Source: Blastomussa wellsi
Lineage: Eukaryota; Cnidaria; Anthozoa; Scleractinia; Plerogyridae
Reading direction: 5' to 3'
NCBI GenBank assembly: GCA_947652115.1
Contig: OX393570.1
Span: forward strand, 13,272,017 to 13,336,016
Length of the DNA: 64,000 nt
A program made the translations under genes and the position numbers. Shown here in pieces: positions 31,046 through 41,129 of this stretch (positions are counted from its first letter, which is position 1; the number at the start of each line of letters is the position of its first letter). Under the pieces are notes generated by a model. The model was not told where the DNA came from. It saw nothing but the letters and a program-made list of their open reading frames with translations, and made no database searches.

Positions 31046-32252
31046 TAAGGGTACACAATGAATACAGACATATTATATTATTTTACAATGCCTTTCACTG
31101 GATTCGAAAATACTGCCTTGAGCTCATACAGAGATCATCAAGAGAAAAAATATATATGTTATTTATTTTTTCTTACTTTAATGTTTCTGGGGCAAGAAAT
31201 CGTAAAGTGTTTGAAAATCTTCGTTTACGCGCGCGTGCAGTTGATTTTGTTACTCTGTTGTTACTTTGTTACTTTGTTGGTTTTGTTATTTATACTCATT
31301 TGTTTGATTCTAACAGCATTTACTTCGATAGACAGTTAGCGAATTTCGAAAAAGAAACTCAGCGAACTTCCTGTACGTTTGTAGAAGATTAATTTCACCG
31401 TTATTTATGAAGACACCTCCTCTTCTTGAATGGTAGAAAATGGAGTTCGGTTTTGGCAAAATGTAGCATAGAAACACGGCGTTTTAAATGCTTACTGGAG
31501 TCTGAAAACCGGAAACTTGCAGTGAATTACAACTGGCATGAAAATCAGTGCGAACGAACAAACAACGATCGGCAAACGGCCGTGATTCTGCAATAAATAA
31601 AAATGAATGCTTCAAGGCCTTTAATTCCACTGCTAATTTTTCCTTTCATTTACAAAGGTTGCGGAGCAAGAACATCGATTTTTTTGTGAGCAAAACTCGT
31701 CTCGCCGCAAGATTTTCACATCAATTGCCGTGAGCGGTGAAAAAATCCGGCCCGTGGGCCGTATCGTAAAAAGCTGGACCGGTCACGTGTGCGTGATTAG
31801 CCAATCAAACTCGAGGATTTAGAAAGAAACGTGCTTAGAAAAAAATATAGAACACTATTTGGGTAATCTAACTCCCCTTGGATATCTTCTTTTGCGTAGA
31901 ACGCGACGGCCAAGAAAATTAATTTTCTTGTTTCTTCCTTCACAGGAATTGTCGCTTTCTCTTTCCTGGTAATCCTGTACTGTTGCTGTCGAAAGCCAGC
32001 AACAAGTTTATAGCGGCCATTTGTACCGTATAATAACGCTGAAAATAAATAAAGCGGCTATGGAAAAAAAAAAACACCATATATGCAACAAACGTACCAG
32101 ATATGGATCAAATAGCGTGTGCGAGGCAGCACTTTCACTTTTCACTTTCAAAGATTTCCATGGAAAAGCCTAAAAACAAAGTAGGTAAAATTTCATTTAA
32201 CAGAAGCAGAAAGACCTAAGAGTGTGTTAAATAATACAAAATAAGTACTTTT
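31046..32252. other. No gene seen
   Basis: AT-rich sequence. Hydrophobic frames at 31058-31392 are overlapping, unrecognised and lack any conserved motif. Confidence 0.4.
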
Positions 32253-33612
32253 CAGGGACGGCGGAGACGGGGGGGCTGGGGGGGGGCTTCAGCCCCCCAC
32301 TTTTTATGACGATGACATTTTTTTGTTTTAGTATAAGGTTCGTACGAAGAAATAATGAAAAAAGGAAATTGTAAATAGTAAAGAAAAAGGAAAGCGGAAA
32401 CGGAAAAAGTCCGATTCACGACAGATTATCCCCCGAGATGAGGTTATTGGCAAACAAAATACTTCTGTTAACGTTAATTCAATTCATGCTCAGTATAGTA
32501 GTTATTTGAGAAAAGACGTAAAATAGGCACTAACCAGATACCGTAAAATTCCTAAAATAAGCCCCGGGGCTTATATTTTTCAAAGGACCTTTTTGAGGGG
32601 CTTATTTTGGAAGGGGCTTCAGAGGGGCTTATTATAGGAGGGAAATTTGCGTTTGAAAATTGGCTGGGCTTATAATTGGAGGGAAATTTGTGTCAAAATT
32701 TTTGAATGTGCAACTGGTAATATTAGAGGTAGAAATTCGTAACAAATTAATCAGTAGGAAATAGAATTCACCGGAAGAGAATCAGCGCTTAAAGAAAACA
32801 ATAGAAAAAGTAAAGAAATATTGCCTTTTGTCACACAGTACCAACTATCTGTGTCAAACATTAAAGGAGCCTTGCTTAATAAATTGCGCATTATACAAAA
32901 TCAACCAATGCTTCGACAAATTTTCTAAGAACCACGAATAATATCTTATAAGAAAGGAAAATCCTTAAAAGAGCAAAACTCTAAAAGATCAACAAATGCT
33001 TTCACAGTGGTCTAGATGTGGGGCCTGTCAACCCTTGCTATTTCCTACCCTTATGTGTAGTTTGCTTCGGTTTGTACAATTGAGGATAATTTCCAAATAC
33101 AAGCCCCCGGGGGCTTATTATACGAGGTATTTTTTTTTTGGGGGGGGGGGTTTGTATACGGGGGGGGGGCTTATACACGGAGGGGCTTATTTTTGAAATT
33201 TTACGGTAAAACAAGTACTTGAATCCTACTTGCTTAATTTAGTGATGAGAGTTTACAAAGCTACAACCTTGTTCAAAACCTGTTGGAAACTTTTCGTGGT
33301 TACGCACTTCCTTTCGCGCATCCTTTCCACCCACAGGGAACCTGTGTAAAAACCCAGGTTAGTGTACTAAAGCTGAGACATATCGTGGAAGGCTGAAAAA
33401 TATGTATCAAGCTTACAAAACGTCCAAAATATTGCTGTAGCACAAAAAGTACCTGTCATTTTACACTTATTCATATGTTGTCTTTTTTTGAGAAATATCT
33501 TTAGATTTTAAAATTTTCTGGGGGAGGACCCCCAGACCCCCTACAAACTCACTCCCCTGGTGCTCGTTTTCAAGCCCCTCCCCACACTTTCAAATACGCT
33601 CCACCGTCCCTG
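32253..33612. mobile_element. MITE with CAGGGACGG ends, containing a second MITE
   Basis: The ends CAGGGACGGCGGAG and CTCCACCGTCCCTG are inverted and are flanked by CTTTT on both sides (32248-32252 and 33613-33617). The G-rich subterminal segments (GGGGGGGCTGGGGG and its rough inverse) pair. The ends suggest a hAT-type non-autonomous element. The centre holds a TA-flanked MITE at 32541-33206. Confidence 0.65.
32541..33206. mobile_element. TA-flanked MITE (CCGTAAAATT ends) nested in another MITE
   Basis: Inverted ends CCGTAAAATTCC and AATTTTACGG, flanked by TA at 32539-32540 and 33207-33208. The arms contain AATAAGCCCC / GGGGCTTATT repeats and poly-G runs near 33130-33170. No coding capacity. 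Confidence 0.8.
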
Positions 33613-34247
33613 CTTTTAAAGACCGAATGCTCTGTCAGCCCGGCGAGTAATTCATTGGTAGGCTTGAGAACAGTTTGGGAAAAACTCTCGCTGATTTGAT
33701 CACTCGATCACTTTGGGAACTACTCCACTGATTCAGTGAACTAAAAGAAAGCAGCACAGTTTTCCAATATAAAGTCTGGAGAAAAATGAAATCTGTGTCT
33801 GTATTCGATCGAAAGAAATGCGAGCAAACTGAGACTTACTGTAAGTTGTTTCACAGCACTGATGATCTGATTTAACCGAACCCCGCCATCCGTTTTAATA
33901 CTGCTTGAAACTCGCCCACCTTGATGTATTACCTTTTAATTTTAAGCTGTAAAGACGTTTTCTTTGATAACAACAAAATAGTGAACTTCGAAATTTGTAT
34001 TTCGTGCACACATTAGTAAAACTTCAATCTGCGATCCGCTTGCCACGATGAGAAGAAAATAAATCTTTGCACTCTTTTTTTTTAAATCTTCTCTTGTTCT
34101 TTAAATTCTGCACAAAAATACCTCCATTGAAAAAATATTTCAGTTCTAATTTATAACTGACAATAAAAAAATTCATTTTAAATCTCCCATTTTCAGTCTT
34201 CCTATTTCAATTTCCCATCCCCCATTCCCCATTCCCCATTCCTCGTT
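33613..34247. other. No gene seen
   Basis: Unassigned AT-rich sequence ending in short CCCATTCC repeats (34215-34245) at the 3' end of the minus-strand membrane gene. Confidence 0.4.
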
Positions 34248-34717
34248 TTAGTAACATCCGTTTTTGAGGGCTTTGGAGACCAGGCAACCTAGGGTGTCGC
34301 GTTTTGCAAGCACGACCGTAACAGTCTCTTGGTGTTTCGTTATTTCTCCTTTTGAGCTTTTTACTCGCGACAGTCAGGCCAGAAGAGGACACAGCGAAAC
34401 AGCCGCCAACTGCGGTAAGAGGAACACAGGCCAGAAGGCCTACAACAGACAAAGGCTGTTGCAAAACTTGCACTAGAAGCGAGGACACTCAGACTGCTTG
34501 AACCACCAGCAAGCCAGTTGACAACTGTTTTCATGCGTTTGTATTTTTTTCTAGCTAGCCGATAGTGGACAACCTCTTGGGCAAGCGTGCCTGCGATTTC
34601 GTTGACTGTTACAGGCCGAAAGTTGTTTGTTGCAGGGCTTCCAACGGGGAGGCTTGGATGCAGACTTTGTGTTTCGCCCTCAGGCGGCGCAGTTGTCAAC
34701 ACATTCGCTGAAGTCAT
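34248..34717 (-). pseudogene. Copy A membrane protein gene (homologue of 51182-51753)
   Basis: ATG at 34717, three bases after a minus-strand TATATA. The protein has a proline-rich N-terminus, then VVHYRLARKKYKRMKTVVNWL followed by two hydrophobic segments rich in Ser/Ala and SVVGLLACVPL, then basic KKL. The order (charged YRLxxKKYK, two hydrophobic segments, basic tail) matches the gene in copy B. A frameshift lies near 34460 and another near 34370. The role is unknown; a virion or membrane-associated protein is inferred from context. Confidence 0.55.
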
Positions 34718-34749
34718 GGTATATAATACAGATTTTATTTTTTTAATTG

Positions 34750-35320
34750 GTCTGCAACTCGGAGTGTAGCGGTTGACCCTCGAAGCCAAACAGCTCTCCG
34801 TTTGCATCACACTGTTTATATATTCACTTGTTGAAGCGTCACAAAAACTTTGCTGTTCTGCCGTTTGATAATGAACTTTTTTCAAGCCTTCCCTCGAACG
34901 TCAAACTTTGCAAGCAGGGTAGAAGCTTTCCCATTCTCAAAATTTCGATGGGGGTCAACCAAGTCGAAATAAACAAAGTAAGTAAAAGGTGTACTAAGCC
35001 GTTTGACTTATGTTAAAAATAATAAGCGGGTGCCTATGCCAAGCAACCCGGCCAAATCATTGTCGATAATTATCTTTTTCATTTCAGGGTTATAAATTAC
35101 CATCGCTCCAACAGGCGTATTTATTTTGGTGGGTATTTTTACCCCTTCTCTTACGAAAACTTTTCTAATTCTTTTGCCAAACTTTCGAGGGTGAAATGCC
35201 CTTCAGGAAAAGACCTGATAATTTAGTGTCCATCTGCTTTTTCCACCGAAATTCGCCCCTCGTATTTTAAATTATGCCATGAATTGAAAAGTGGACAAGA
35301 AAGAAGCCTGACAAAAACGT
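34750..35320 (-). pseudogene. Copy A structural-type gene (homologue of 49903-51165)
   Basis: Minus-strand fragments read EGHFTLESLAKELEKF-like sequence near 35180, VGAMVIYNPEMKKIIIDND near 35080 and FDLVDPHRNFENGKASTLLAKFDVRGKA near 34900. The copy B gene has the parallel YDLESIQNILNEGF, CDLVDREQNLFNGKHSSVL and GKPYEKV. It stands back to back with the large structural gene at 35409 in both copies. Stops and frameshifts are frequent. Function unknown; capsid or penton type suspected. Confidence 0.6.
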
Positions 35321-35408
35321 CAAAATGGATGTTGCAGGGGTTCAATGAAAATCGTAACCAAAGCCAAAATTCCAAAATTCAGTTGAAAAAATGTCATGGT
35401 TATAAGAG

Positions 35409-36108
35409 ATGAACATTTTCAAACCCGCACGGACACAAGCCGATGCCGAGGAAAAGTGGGCTCGGAAGCAAGCCGGAGATTCAGCGTCATACGATCACGC
35501 TAAATGAATTCAACCTCCCGCAGCTGTAAAAATCGCCCAAGCTGCTCAAAACAAGTCGTGGACATCTTTTTCGACAAAATTCCGAGGGCCGACAAGAGCA
35601 AATTCGTCGCACAAGCACCTTTTGCACTGGACCACACAGCAACAGCTGAAATATTTTACAAGGCGGGGGCAGGCAGCCTGCAAAGCGTCTTCAGCTCAGA
35701 CAGCAAGAATTGGAGCCCAGGAATGAAAAGCGCGTTGGGGCTGGGATACGTTGGTGGCTTCCCTTACCAGTTATAGCCAAGCTCAGTAAAAAGCGAAGAG
35801 CGAAAGCGCGCTGCTGGGGGGCCCAACATTCAACCAGTTTGACAACCATTACGACGTGGCTTCTTACAAAAGATTATGCGCAGAGTTTGGTGTTGCCCCG
35901 CCATTCGATTTCCGCTTCACGCGAGGCGCAAACCATGGGACGGGGAGTGTTTACCTTTGTTGCCACTACCCTTTCATGTTGGATGTGCCCTATCCATCGG
36001 CGAAAGCAAAGTTCGATGACGAGGATCCGAAGGCATCGGAAAAGGGATTTCAGTCTGCTTCATAAGAAACGACGCCCGAAACATCGGCAGGTTTAATGTG
36101 GCAAGATA
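35409..36108 (+). pseudogene. Copy A large structural-type gene, internally deleted
   Basis: ATG at 35409 directly after TATAAGAG. The start (MNIFKPARTQAD) and many segments (ALDHTATAEIFYK, FDNHYDVASYKRLCAEFGV, GANHGTGSVYL) match the 343-codon ORF at 48816-49847. About 110 residues present in the middle of the copy B gene are missing here, between about 35775 and 35820, and there are several frame changes. The C-terminal FIRND segment continues in frame past 36065 to a TAA at 36106-36108. It is a broken paralogue. Confidence 0.8.
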
Positions 36109-37040
36109 ATGTGGCATTTATTCCTCATTTTTTATGCATGCTGAAAGGACTGTTCATAAGATTTCGCTAAAAGAGGAATAGTAAGCTGTCCTCGAGCGAA
36201 CATGCTGCAATAATGGGACCATGATCAAAATGTCCTTAGCTTTTACCTATCACTTAAAAGTTGTCTAAATACTTTCTCAGTGTTCAATCAAGCACATTCT
36301 GGAGATCGAGAACAGTGCTTCCAAGTCGTTTGTTGGTAGACAAGTCTAAAACAGTTGTCAGGGACAGCTGTCAAGATCGTCTTGACATGCTTTTATATTT
36401 GGCCACACACGGTACGGTTCCCGCTACCCTGATTTTAGGAATGGTGCTAATATAAAGAGTCCATTTGTTGCAATATTAAACTTGCAATTGAAATTGTTAG
36501 ACAGTAAGAAATTGTTAGATTTATGCAATTTTTTAAAGTATGGAAATGGTATAAACACTGATAAGGAAACTAGCTATTATATGCAAGGAATACAACATTA
36601 TGTTTCTCTGTCAACACCTTTCGGCTTGTTGTTGCCTGTTGCTTTTACATGTATTTTTAGCATTATGACATCTAATAATGTGTTTGCTTTACCCTGACCA
36701 AATGAAAACGTTGAGCTGCAGACAATCCACAGACCTAAAACAAGCCAACCAAAGGTCTGTTGTTCACCATTCCGCTTGCAGCTTGTCTGTAACGGTGTAT
36801 TCATAGGACAGTTCCTCAATTTGTGTTCACCTTTTCTTGACTTAATAAAATCGAACTGTAGACCCGAAACAGACCAACTGCATGCTAACTGCAGACATTT
36901 CAGACAAGTCATGTGCAGGCCAACTGAAGACAGTTGAGGAGACCAAAAAAAGACCGGACTGCAGATCTGGATATTCCATATGGCACTTCACAACGCTAGC
37001 AAACGTTTTTCATAACATGGAGAACATATAGATTATTTCA

Positions 37041-37175
37041 TAGAAAGTGCGACGTGCGGATTTTTATTCATGAGTTGCAAAACTTTGGAAAATGAACGAG
37101 TGAGCGCCGCGAACGAGTGAGTTTTCCAAAGTTTTGCGACGAGTGAATAATAATCCGTACAAAGCACTTTCTATG
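37041..37175. repeat. Foldback repeat (AGAAAGTGC ends)
   Basis: Inverted arms with CATAGAAAGTGC / GCACTTTCTATG and CAAAACTTTGGAAAA / TTTTCCAAAGTTTTG around a short centre. Probably a MITE. Confidence 0.75.
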
Positions 37176-38097
37176 CTGTAATTTGTTTATTATATATAAC
37201 GAGTACTCAACCATAGTAAACTTAAAGCGATTTTTCTAGTCTATAATCAAACAGTTAAACGCAGCACGAGGAAAACAAGGCTGCAAATGTAATCTGATGG
37301 CTTTCCAAGCGAGATCTCTTTTAAATAGAAAAGAAAAATTACAGCGACGACAAGCTATCGTAAACAAGAACTTTATTTAAATTAATAGCCTGTGTTGATA
37401 CTTTTTAAAAGAAAAGCTTTTGCTATCGCATCGAGAAACGTCGCCATAAGTGAATCAGCTACTGTGCGCAAATCAACTGGCGAATTTTAGAACAAAAATT
37501 GTGATAACACAAGGAGTCGGTTCATTTTGACCGCGCAAATTGGCGGACATTTTTGGAACAAAATGCGCTAACTTTCAAGGCTTATAAAATCGTCAATTTG
37601 TTCTCTTTCCTTCTCAAACTTTCAGATTCTTCCTTCAACATGTTAAACTTTAGAAATATATATATATATACATTAAAAATACTTCGCTTCATATGCACTT
37701 TAAAGTGTTAAAAAATCGTATTAGTTCCTTAAATGCTATTGAAACGTTTGTTCACCAGGCCTCATGTCAGATGACTTTGGTCTGAAATAAATTGAATAGC
37801 ATCCAATTACATTTGGTGAAAATCGTAGCAAAATTGTCCTATTTGATTTCTGAAAACACTGGCTTGAATATCAACTAGAGTGAAGTGTTATTTTGCGTTT
37901 TTGTCAAAATTAACCCTATATTTATTAAAATGGTCACTATTTAAAAAGCGCTAGATAAATTTTTCTAAAAATTTTTCTTCAGGCAGATTGACCAATATTT
38001 AATATAATCCCGGAGTTTAAACTTCATTGAAACATTCTAAGGCTGTCAATTCGTAGCCTCAACTTTGGTAAGCATTGTGCTTATTTTCCGTCTAGTC

Positions 38098-38263
38098 GCT
38101 TGTGGTTCTAATTAAACCTATCCATTGTCTCGAATCTCCGTGCAATTATAAATTTCAATGCCTTATTAATTCATGTAACGATATATGAATTCAAGTCGCA
38201 TTGTAATGTACAGTTAAACGGAGATTCAAGACAATGGATAGGTATAATTAGAACCACAAGCGT
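38098..38263. repeat. Foldback repeat (GCTTGTGGTTCTAATTA ends)
   Basis: Arms GCTTGTGGTTCTAATTAAACC... and its inverse ...TATAATTAGAACCACAAGC, with CCTATCCATTGTCT paired to AGACAATGGATAGG. Arm length is about 44 bp, loop about 78 bp. Confidence 0.85.
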
Positions 38264-38582
38264 CTCTAAATTTGGCAGACCTCAAGAAAAGTATGCCAGG
38301 TTAAAGATCCAGGAAGGGTTTTCCAAAATTATCCCTTGATGACAGTTTATTTGGTCTCGAGTAAAGTGGGGCATGACGTCACTACGTTGCTATGGTAACC
38401 TGATCACAATAAAATGAACTTCATCTGAAACTTTGATCTTTCTCTAGTGCAATTGGATCGACTCACCTTAAAACAAAATGATACATGTCTTCCCTTAAAA
38501 ACCAGTTCATCTCTGCATTCCAGCATACCATGAGGTGGCCCTAAGAGCCTTTGATCTCTTATAATATCATTATCTTGAGCAA

Positions 38583-39003
38583 TCAGAAATTCAGCTTCAG
38601 GCACAAGCGAGTTTTTAAACTTGTCCGTGAATGTTTTGAGAAGGCCCCTTCCACCTTTCTTAAAAATTTCAGTCTCACCAACCTTGGAGCCGAAGGAAAC
38701 GATTTGCCAAACCCAGTCGAACCTAATTTACCAAAGTCGACTTTTGGAAACTTGCTATTGACGAATTCTTTGGCTCTTTTAAGCATTGCTGACTTGTCAT
38801 CTTGATTAAAAAAACCCTCACACGAAGAGGATTCAACATAGGATGTCTCTGGTAGCTCGCTCTTTCCATGATCCATTGTCTGCATTCGAATTTCTTTACC
38901 AGGAGGCACTGGTGTGGATGCGGAGCCAGGCCAAAAAGGAGTTGTTTCATTGGGGCCTTGGCCATCGTCGTCAATGTTGTCTTCATCTCAGTCATCCAAA
39001 CTC
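38583..39003 (-). pseudogene. Minus-strand ORF remnant, unrecognised
   Basis: An open frame reads GFFNQDDKSAMLKRAKEFVN and FPKVDFGKLGSTGFGK; upstream bases give an acidic DEDNIDDDGQGPNE. It looks like part of a real, charged protein rather than a shadow, but I do not recognise it. It ends beside the ATPase fragment, on the opposite strand. Confidence 0.35.
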
Positions 39004-39041
39004 GGATCAGTCGGGTCAAAAGTAGGGTTCTAAAAGCCGCC

Positions 39042-39172
39042 ACGAGGCAGAAATTTGGTTGAAGTATGTGAGCTCGAGTTTCGAGGGTGAGAACATGCTC
39101 ATTATACTAGATGACTGCGCAGCCTCCAAAGATGTGAAAGGGCAGACAGGCCAGCTGGTAGAACCCCTACAG
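39042..39172 (+). pseudogene. Copy A packaging ATPase fragment (Walker B part)
   Basis: The frame reads IWLKYVSSSFEGENMLIILDDCAASKDVKG then GQTGQLV and ends. MLIILDDCAAS is the Walker B strand, identical in core to ALIILDDCAAS in copy B. The Walker A half and the sensor half are missing. Confidence 0.8.
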
Positions 39173-39229
39173 GGTTAACTAATTTTTGAATTGAAAAATG
39201 GAAGTTGTAAGGTATACTTGTTTATTACA

Positions 39230-39730
39230 ATGGCTGAAGAGATTGTGTTAGCAGATGCTGGAACCGAACCATTGAGCAGGTGTTTTAGCAGGCTTAACTG
39301 CACCTGGGCCTGATATTTCAGCTCTTCGTGAGCAGCTGGCCATCCTGGTGTAGACAGAAAAAGCCAAAGAGGCCATCGAGGTGCATGAGCAGATGAAGCG
39401 CCTGAGCGACAAAGATGCTAAGAAATACATCAAAAGGTACGAGGCATACGTGGGCTCAAAGACAACTGAGAGCTTGATCGACAGCTTCATTTTTCTTGTA
39501 ACCAAAGCGGTCGGAATGGTCGTTGAAGTCAAAAATATTGACGCTTATCAAAAAGAACTCAAAAAGACTATATTATCAGCAAAGAGCTTTCCATCCTGGC
39601 CAGCAACATCGCCTTGAAGTGCGGCCGTTTTCTTGCTCTGGCCAACGCGGCGCTGATCACCACAAAAGACATTGATTTTAATGAGCATTTGAAGGGTAAG
39701 TACGAAGCAAAACCGGAAGAAATTCCATAG
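39230..39730 (+). pseudogene. Copy A gene X (homologue of 47049-47549)
   Basis: ATG at 39230 (MAEEIVLADAG). After a frameshift the sequence follows the copy B gene: PDISALREQLA, then LSDKDAKKYIKRYEAYVGSKTTESLIDSF, then YQKELKK and LKCGRFLALANAALI with a stop at 39728-39730. There are at least two frameshifts and one stop. The protein is mostly helical with no clear membrane segment. Function unknown; it follows the ATPase in both copies. Confidence 0.65.
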
Positions 39731-39872
39731 CATTCCTCACCAACTATTGAATAATTACTAAGCATTATTATATTTGTTCAACATACCCTTTGTTACGCAC
39801 AATGTTGACAGACTAACCTGAGAGCGGGCTTGCGATGAATAGAAAAGAAAAGCAGCTGGGTATGAGGCCATA

Positions 39873-40409
39873 ATGGCAAACAACAAGGCGAAGGCAAACA
39901 AAATCCCTGCACCTACCCTTGTTGATAAACAACCCTCGCCTGCCCCGGCAGACAAAAGCAGAGATACAGCCAACAGTCTCAGCAGAACCCAATGGCTTGC
40001 TGTTGGCAGCTTAGTCGTTTCACTGATTGGGATTTATTACAAACGTGAAGAGCTCATGGCCGCATTAGGCAAAAAAAGCCACTTGCGCCCATGCAACCTG
40101 CATTTGCGGCTACGCATCCACAACCTGTGCCTGTGCAAAAACCTGCTCGTGCGACACCGCCAAAATGGGACCGCACCAAACTTCTTAACTGGATGGCAAC
40201 AAATGCGCAAATAGAGGCCGAAGCTAAGCAGAATTTCACAACACTGACTACGCCCACAACCAGGCACATTCTGAAGAATGAATGATACATCCCAAAGAGC
40301 CCAAGTTCTCTGATTTCTAGCAGCCAAGAGAGCAGCAGAAAAATGGTGGACTCATTTTTGTAGGCGCCAGGTGCTGGCTCTGGGCTACGCAGAATTCCGA
40401 TTCCTTTAA
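39873..40409 (+). pseudogene. Copy A gene Y (homologue of 45811-46227)
   Basis: ATG at 39873. The N-terminal part is lysine- and proline-rich with one membrane segment (WLAVGSLVVSLIGIYY). Then WDRTKLLNWMATNAQIEAEAKQNF and KEPKFSDF followed by a hydrophobic tail LALGYAEFRFL to a TAA at 40407-40409. The second half matches gene Y of copy B, including the tail anchor. A TAG after KFSDF and frameshifts near 40080 and 40370 break it. Function unknown. Confidence 0.6.
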
Positions 40410-40798
40410 ACTTTCACTCCATCATTATATATATGCGATGGACACCAAACTCGCTGCGCTCACTTCATATTTTTTTGTGCGTTGGGAGGCTAAAAATAGG
40501 AAAATAAATGTCTGAAGATCAGGTGTAATTTGTTTGACCCCGGCTAGACTACTCCTTTCGTTAATCTTTAAGGTAAGATACTCTTTGCTTTTTGTTTTAC
40601 GAACTGAAATTGTAAGCGCAGCTGCTGCCATGAAGCGTATTTAATAGCCAAAGAATTATTAATTGTGAAAAATACAGTCTGATTACGGCAAGCGTGACCT
40701 GAATTGTTATTCAGTGAATACTGGCGTTGTCATAGCTGTTTCTGGTATTTCTATTTAGAAAGAAACGACACCCAATGTTATACTGTTCCAACAGCACA

Positions 40799-41089
40799 AT
40801 GGTTCGTGGAGCAAACAACTGCGTGTGGTTAATGCGTAATTGGAAAGAGTATTGCGGTAAAAGGTGTGTTGGTTCATATTGCGGCCAGCATAACTATCAA
40901 CTCAAAAAAGGAATGAAAAGGCCCGCTCCATGTCGCATTTGTGGCATTGGAGTTTTGTGCGATTACCATTTTTGCCATTCTTGCGGCGGGAGCATGCTGA
41001 AACATCGGCTTATTCGCAAACAAAAAAAGGCAAAGAAAAATTTTGAACTTGTTTTGCACGAGCTTAAGTCAACCCAATTAGATATTTGA
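40799..41089 (+). CDS. Copy A cysteine-rich zinc-type protein
   Basis: I use the ATG at 40799; the frame is open from another ATG at 40775. The product has C-x-n-C pairs suggesting two or more zinc sites (YCGKRCVGSYCGQH, PCRICGIGVLCDYHFCHSCGG) and a basic helical tail. It sits directly upstream of the polymerase and is intact. Binding to DNA or RNA is possible, but the function is not known. No homologue was seen in copy B. Confidence 0.6.
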   Translation: MVRGANNCVWLMRNWKEYCGKRCVGSYCGQHNYQLKKGMKRPAPCRICGIGVLCDYHFCHSCGGSMLKHRLIRKQKKAKKNFELVLHELKSTQLDI

Positions 41090-41129
41090 ATACCAGTCAT
41101 TATATCAAAGTCACGCAATTAGAGATTTG

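Larger units (their letters stand above)
36109..38400. other. Intergenic stretch of copy A, only repeats seen
   Basis: No gene recognised. It holds imperfect repeats with CTGCAGAC-type motifs (36700-36960), a foldback at 37041-37175 and one at 38098-38263. It probably represents later insertions between the structural gene and the ATPase fragment. Confidence 0.45.
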
